A DNA stretch of 8,019 nt from DSAR01 sp034437315. GTDB lineage: Bacteria > Chloroflexota > Anaerolineae > B4-G1. The stretch covers positions 1 through 8,019 of the forward strand of contig DAOTUC010000385.1 in assembly GCA_034437315.1 (NCBI GenBank), in the 5' to 3' direction. Positions 5,916 to 8,019 of the stretch are shown here, one piece after another. Each line of letters begins with the position of its first letter. The stretch's first letter is position 1. Position numbers and translations under genes: made by a program. The notes below the pieces were generated by a model. That model did not search any database. It was not told where the DNA came from and saw only the letters and a program-made list of their open reading frames with translations.

Positions 5916-6896
5916 CGCAATGCCGGCGACCAGCAGGTCGAGCGCGACCTCGACGTCAATTTGCCCGGTCTTGATGGCGACGTCGGTCTCCAGCAGGTGG
6001 CGGTACACCTTCTCCAATTGGGCGGCGGTGAAGTGGTTGGCCTGGCTGTAGAGCTTCTTGGTGGGGAAAGGGTGCAGTTTGATGATTCGGGCGATGCTGT
6101 TGGCGTTTTCCCCCCGGCGCTTCAACTCGTGCACCTGGATCAGCAAACGGAACTGGCGCACGATCATGGCCAGCAGTCCCATGGGATGCTCGCCGGTTTC
6201 CAGCAAGCGGTGAAGGGTCTGGGCGGCGGTGGGTCCGTCCCGCCGGCCCAGGGCGTCGACCATGTCGAAGACGATGGCCTCCTGGACGTAGGGCGTCAGG
6301 GCGTCCACGTCGTCGGTCGTGATCGGCCGCTCACCGTTGGTGTAGATCGCCAGCTTGAGGATCTCCTGGTCGAGCAGGCGCAGGTCGTCCCCCACGACGG
6401 CGGCCAATTGGTGGGCCGCCCGCGGTTCGATCTCGCTGCCGTGTTTCTTTGCCCGCTTGACGATCCATCTGGGTAGGGCCTTGTTCTTCGGCGGCTCAAA
6501 CTGTTTGACGTAGCCTTGATCCGCTTTCTGGGCCAGTTTCAGCACCGGGTGTTTGGCCGGCAGCGATTTATCCTCGACGAAGACCAGCCGCGTCGTATCT
6601 GGCAGGCGAGGGAGATAGTCGATCAGCGCGTCCACGTCCCCGGAAGCGGCCTTCTGGCCCTGTAACCAACTCAACATCCCATCGACGATGACCAATCGCT
6701 TGTCCGCCAGGAAAGGAATGGCGTCGCAGGCGTGGCGCAGTTCGGCCAGCGATAGTTTTTTTCCTTCCAGGTAGGTCGTGTTCAGCTCCACTGTGTCCGG
6801 CGGGCCCAGCTTGCGCTTGAACTCGGCCACCGTCTCGGCGCGGGTGAACTCGTCGTTGCCGTGGAAGACGTAGAAGGTGGGCGCTTTTTTCGCCAT
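5904..6896 (-). CDS. holA: DNA polymerase III subunit delta
   Basis: A 330-residue protein matching the delta subunit of the DNA polymerase III clamp loader, which opens the beta sliding clamp and loads it at primed sites. The N-terminus has the family opening FYVFHGNDEF (8-17) followed by a charged helix. FLADKRLVIVDG (62-73) is the conserved strand preceded by an aromatic/Leu turn, as in other HolA proteins. The segment TRLVFVEDKSL (99-109) and the middle domain GDDLRLLDQEILKLAIYTNG (169-188) also fit. The C-terminal helical collar domain contains ETGEHPMGLLAMIVRQFRLLIQ (roughly 232-253), the typical HolA signature. The length is normal (about 330-345). The start lies 6 bp after the DUF6391 stop, with only a weak AGG-type ribosome binding site overlapping that stop, so translation is probably coupled. 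The protein is cytoplasmic. Confidence 0.92.
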   Translation of the reverse strand: MAKKAPTFYVFHGNDEFTRAETVAEFKRKLGPPDTVELNTTYLEGKKLSLAELRHACDAIPFLADKRLVIVDGMLSWLQGQKAASGDVDALIDYLPRLPDTTRLVFVEDKSLPAKHPVLKLAQKADQGYVKQFEPPKNKALPRWIVKRAKKHGSEIEPRAAHQLAAVVGDDLRLLDQEILKLAIYTNGERPITTDDVDALTPYVQEAIVFDMVDALGRRDGPTAAQTLHRLLETGEHPMGLLAMIVRQFRLLIQVHELKRRGENANSIARIIKLHPFPTKKLYSQANHFTAAQLEKVYRHLLETDVAIKTGQIDVEVALDLLVAGIAGAP

Positions 6897-6902
6897 TGTC
6901 GC

Positions 6903-7523
6903 CTACCGCGCCGCTTTCACGTCCTCGGTGTGGACGTGATGGACGATTATTGGGCGTTGCTTATCCAGGCCTGCTTTTTCCTCCCGCGTGATTCCCGTGA
7001 TGCGCATATCGCCGACGTCGGCCTGGGTGGTGACGTGGGTCTGGAGCGCCCGTCCCAGGGGCTGCCCGACGAGAAGGCCCAGCGTGGCGGCCGCGCAGGC
7101 CAACGGCAAGCGCGTGATCCAGGCCAGCAGGCGCCTGCCCCGGTTATCCGCCGCATCCTCCGACCGGTCGAGCCAGGCGGCGCTCAGGGCCAGGAAAGCG
7201 CCCAATCCGGCCAACGACCCGGCGACGACCAGGTTGGTGCCGCAATTGGCGTGGACGGCGATTTCCCGCTGGCCGGCCCGCAGTTGTCGCAATCCCTCCT
7301 GGGCGGCCTCCAGCACCGTTTCGGTGGGCGCGTCCCCGTAGATGGCGTAGCCCCAGAAGGAGGAGCGGCCTATCAGCCGGACGCCGGGCAGGCGCTTGCT
7401 GAGGACGTGGATGGCGGCGTGTTCCAGCGCGTGATTGCGGCGCACGCGCGAGACGGCGGACGATAGGAAGGTCAATGGGGCGTCGAGCTGGCGGGGGGAT
7501 GACGTGCGTATCTGTTGATTCAT
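6903..7523 (-). CDS. DUF6391-type two-helix membrane protein
   Basis: A 206-residue protein that I recognise as a DUF6391-type family; its function is unknown. The N-terminal part has RVRRNHALEHAAIHVLSKR (26-44), followed by the GRSSFWGYAIYGDAPTETV region (52-70). HANCGTN (91-97) comes directly before the first hydrophobic segment (about 98-118). A second hydrophobic segment spans about 132-157, and a His-rich tail VHHVHTED lies near 194-201. HALEH (31-35) fits the pattern HxxEH. Together with H91 and C94 this suggests a possible metal site, though that is inference. There is no cleavable signal peptide, so the N-terminal domain is probably cytoplasmic with a hairpin membrane anchor. Its Shine-Dalgarno GAGAGG overlaps the last codons of the sortase gene, 3 bp upstream, and holA follows after 6 bp. 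The three are very likely one operon. Confidence 0.75.
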   Translation of the reverse strand: MNQQIRTSSPRQLDAPLTFLSSAVSRVRRNHALEHAAIHVLSKRLPGVRLIGRSSFWGYAIYGDAPTETVLEAAQEGLRQLRAGQREIAVHANCGTNLVVAGSLAGLGAFLALSAAWLDRSEDAADNRGRRLLAWITRLPLACAAATLGLLVGQPLGRALQTHVTTQADVGDMRITGITREEKAGLDKQRPIIVHHVHTEDVKAAR

Positions 7524-7526
7524 AAG

Positions 7527-8019
7527 CTACCTCTCGTGGTGTGGCTTTATTCTGCGGGCGATGACGATCAAGCGATATTGCAGACTGCCGTAAGGGTGGC
7601 AAGTGACCAGGGTCAAGCGCTCGTCCTCGGTGGGCAAGGTGTAGCGGGCGTTCGCCTGCCGAACTTCCAACGGTTGGCCCAGCTCTGGCAGGACCAGCGT
7701 CTCGGAGACGGCGTAGGCGTAGGCCACATCGTTGGAGAAGATGGTGATGGATTCTCCCGCCTTCAGCGTGTAGAGGTCGCGGAAAATCTCGCCGTATGAG
7801 GTGTTGTGACCGTTGAGGACGGTGTTGCCGGGCGCGTCCAGGGGGGCCGAGGTGTCGTGCCAACCGGCGGCGTATTCGTCCGGCACCTGCCATGCGGCGT
7901 ATGACTGGCCGTCCACGTCGATCAATTGGGTGGAGACGGGTAAGATGGGGGCGTCGACCCGGATGACGGGGATGGTGATGCGGGTGGGATAGGCGGGGGT
8001 CGGGAGGGGAGTTGTGGGG
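7527..8019 (-). CDS. Sortase (class D/E-like), 5'-truncated by window edge
   Basis: The reading frame is open from the window edge to the stop at 7527 and encodes the last 163 residues of a sortase transpeptidase. The fragment starts in a Pro/Thr-rich linker (PTTPLPTPAYPTRITIPVI) and continues into the catalytic beta-barrel. The active-site set is complete: His in VLNGHNTSYG (fragment residue 71), Cys in TLVTCHPYG (140) and Arg in QYRLIVIARR (149). The Pro/Thr linker and the likely N-terminal membrane anchor upstream fit a membrane-tethered extracytoplasmic enzyme that cleaves an LPxTG-like signal and attaches or polymerises surface proteins. The class is uncertain; the GHNTSYG and TLVTCHP motifs resemble class D/E types of Chloroflexota and Firmicutes. 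No sorting-signal protein is visible in the window. A TTG at 7925 is not a credible start because the conserved barrel begins upstream of it. Confidence 0.92.
   Translation of the reverse strand, partial: PTTPLPTPAYPTRITIPVIRVDAPILPVSTQLIDVDGQSYAAWQVPDEYAAGWHDTSAPLDAPGNTVLNGHNTSYGEIFRDLYTLKAGESITIFSNDVAYAYAVSETLVLPELGQPLEVRQANARYTLPTEDERLTLVTCHPYGSLQYRLIVIARRIKPHHER

Noticed and set aside
5843..5959. N-terminal extension of uxs to 5959
   Set aside because: It would overlap holA and add 39 residues before the standard MRILITGGAG opening. The translated extension looks like out-of-frame GC-rich sequence.
5961..6476. A 171-residue plus-strand frame opposite holA
   Set aside because: It is low-complexity Gly/Val/Leu-rich translation antisense to a well-supported holA, with no ribosome site or recognisable domain.
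7144..7893. A 249-residue minus-strand frame across sortase and DUF6391
   Set aside because: It overlaps two recognised genes in another frame, and its Arg/Pro-rich composition is that of a frame-shifted GC-rich coding region.

Overview
The window is GC-rich, densely coded bacterial DNA holding nine protein genes in two blocks that converge near 3690. I see no rRNA, tRNA, CRISPR array, transposase or phage gene. The gene set points to Chloroflexota, most likely an Anaerolineae-type genome. The evidence is a sortase, a DUF6391 membrane protein of the type I associate with Chloroflexota and Cyanobacteria, a CPBP protease, the AmmeMemoRadiSam trio, and intergenic gaps filled with short degenerate repeats. 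This placement is inference from gene content, because no taxonomic marker is present.

Plus-strand block (165-3688). A cytoplasmic YVTN/YncE-type beta-propeller gene lies 6 bp ahead of amrS, followed by amrB and amrA. The last three are the radical SAM, Memo-like and AMMECR1-like members of the AmmeMemoRadiSam system, a widely conserved set whose chemistry I cannot assign from sequence. Key residues are intact in all three: the CX3CX2C cluster motif in AmrS, the His/His/Cys set in AmrB and the LRGCIG motif in AmrA. The gaps before amrB and amrA consist largely of short-period tandem repeats that end in near-perfect Shine-Dalgarno sequences. A 97-bp element with long terminal inverted repeats precedes the propeller gene.

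Minus-strand block (8019 down to 3704). In transcription order the genes are a 5'-truncated sortase, a DUF6391 two-helix membrane protein, holA (DNA polymerase III delta), a UDP-glucuronate decarboxylase (uxs) and a CPBP-family membrane protease. Sortase, DUF6391 and holA are separated by only 3 and 6 bp, so they probably share one transcript. uxs follows after 61 bp, behind a GC hairpin over the holA stop codon. The CPBP gene follows after a 204-bp gap containing a pair of mutually inverted palindromes, a weak promoter candidate and a 10-bp-period direct repeat.

The functions are mixed: cell-surface anchoring, nucleotide-sugar synthesis and membrane proteolysis sit beside a replication housekeeping gene. 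The most interesting parts are the propeller-plus-AmmeMemoRadiSam cassette, the HxxEH motif in the DUF6391 protein, and repeats placed immediately upstream of ribosome binding sites in four gaps. None of these proves a new system.
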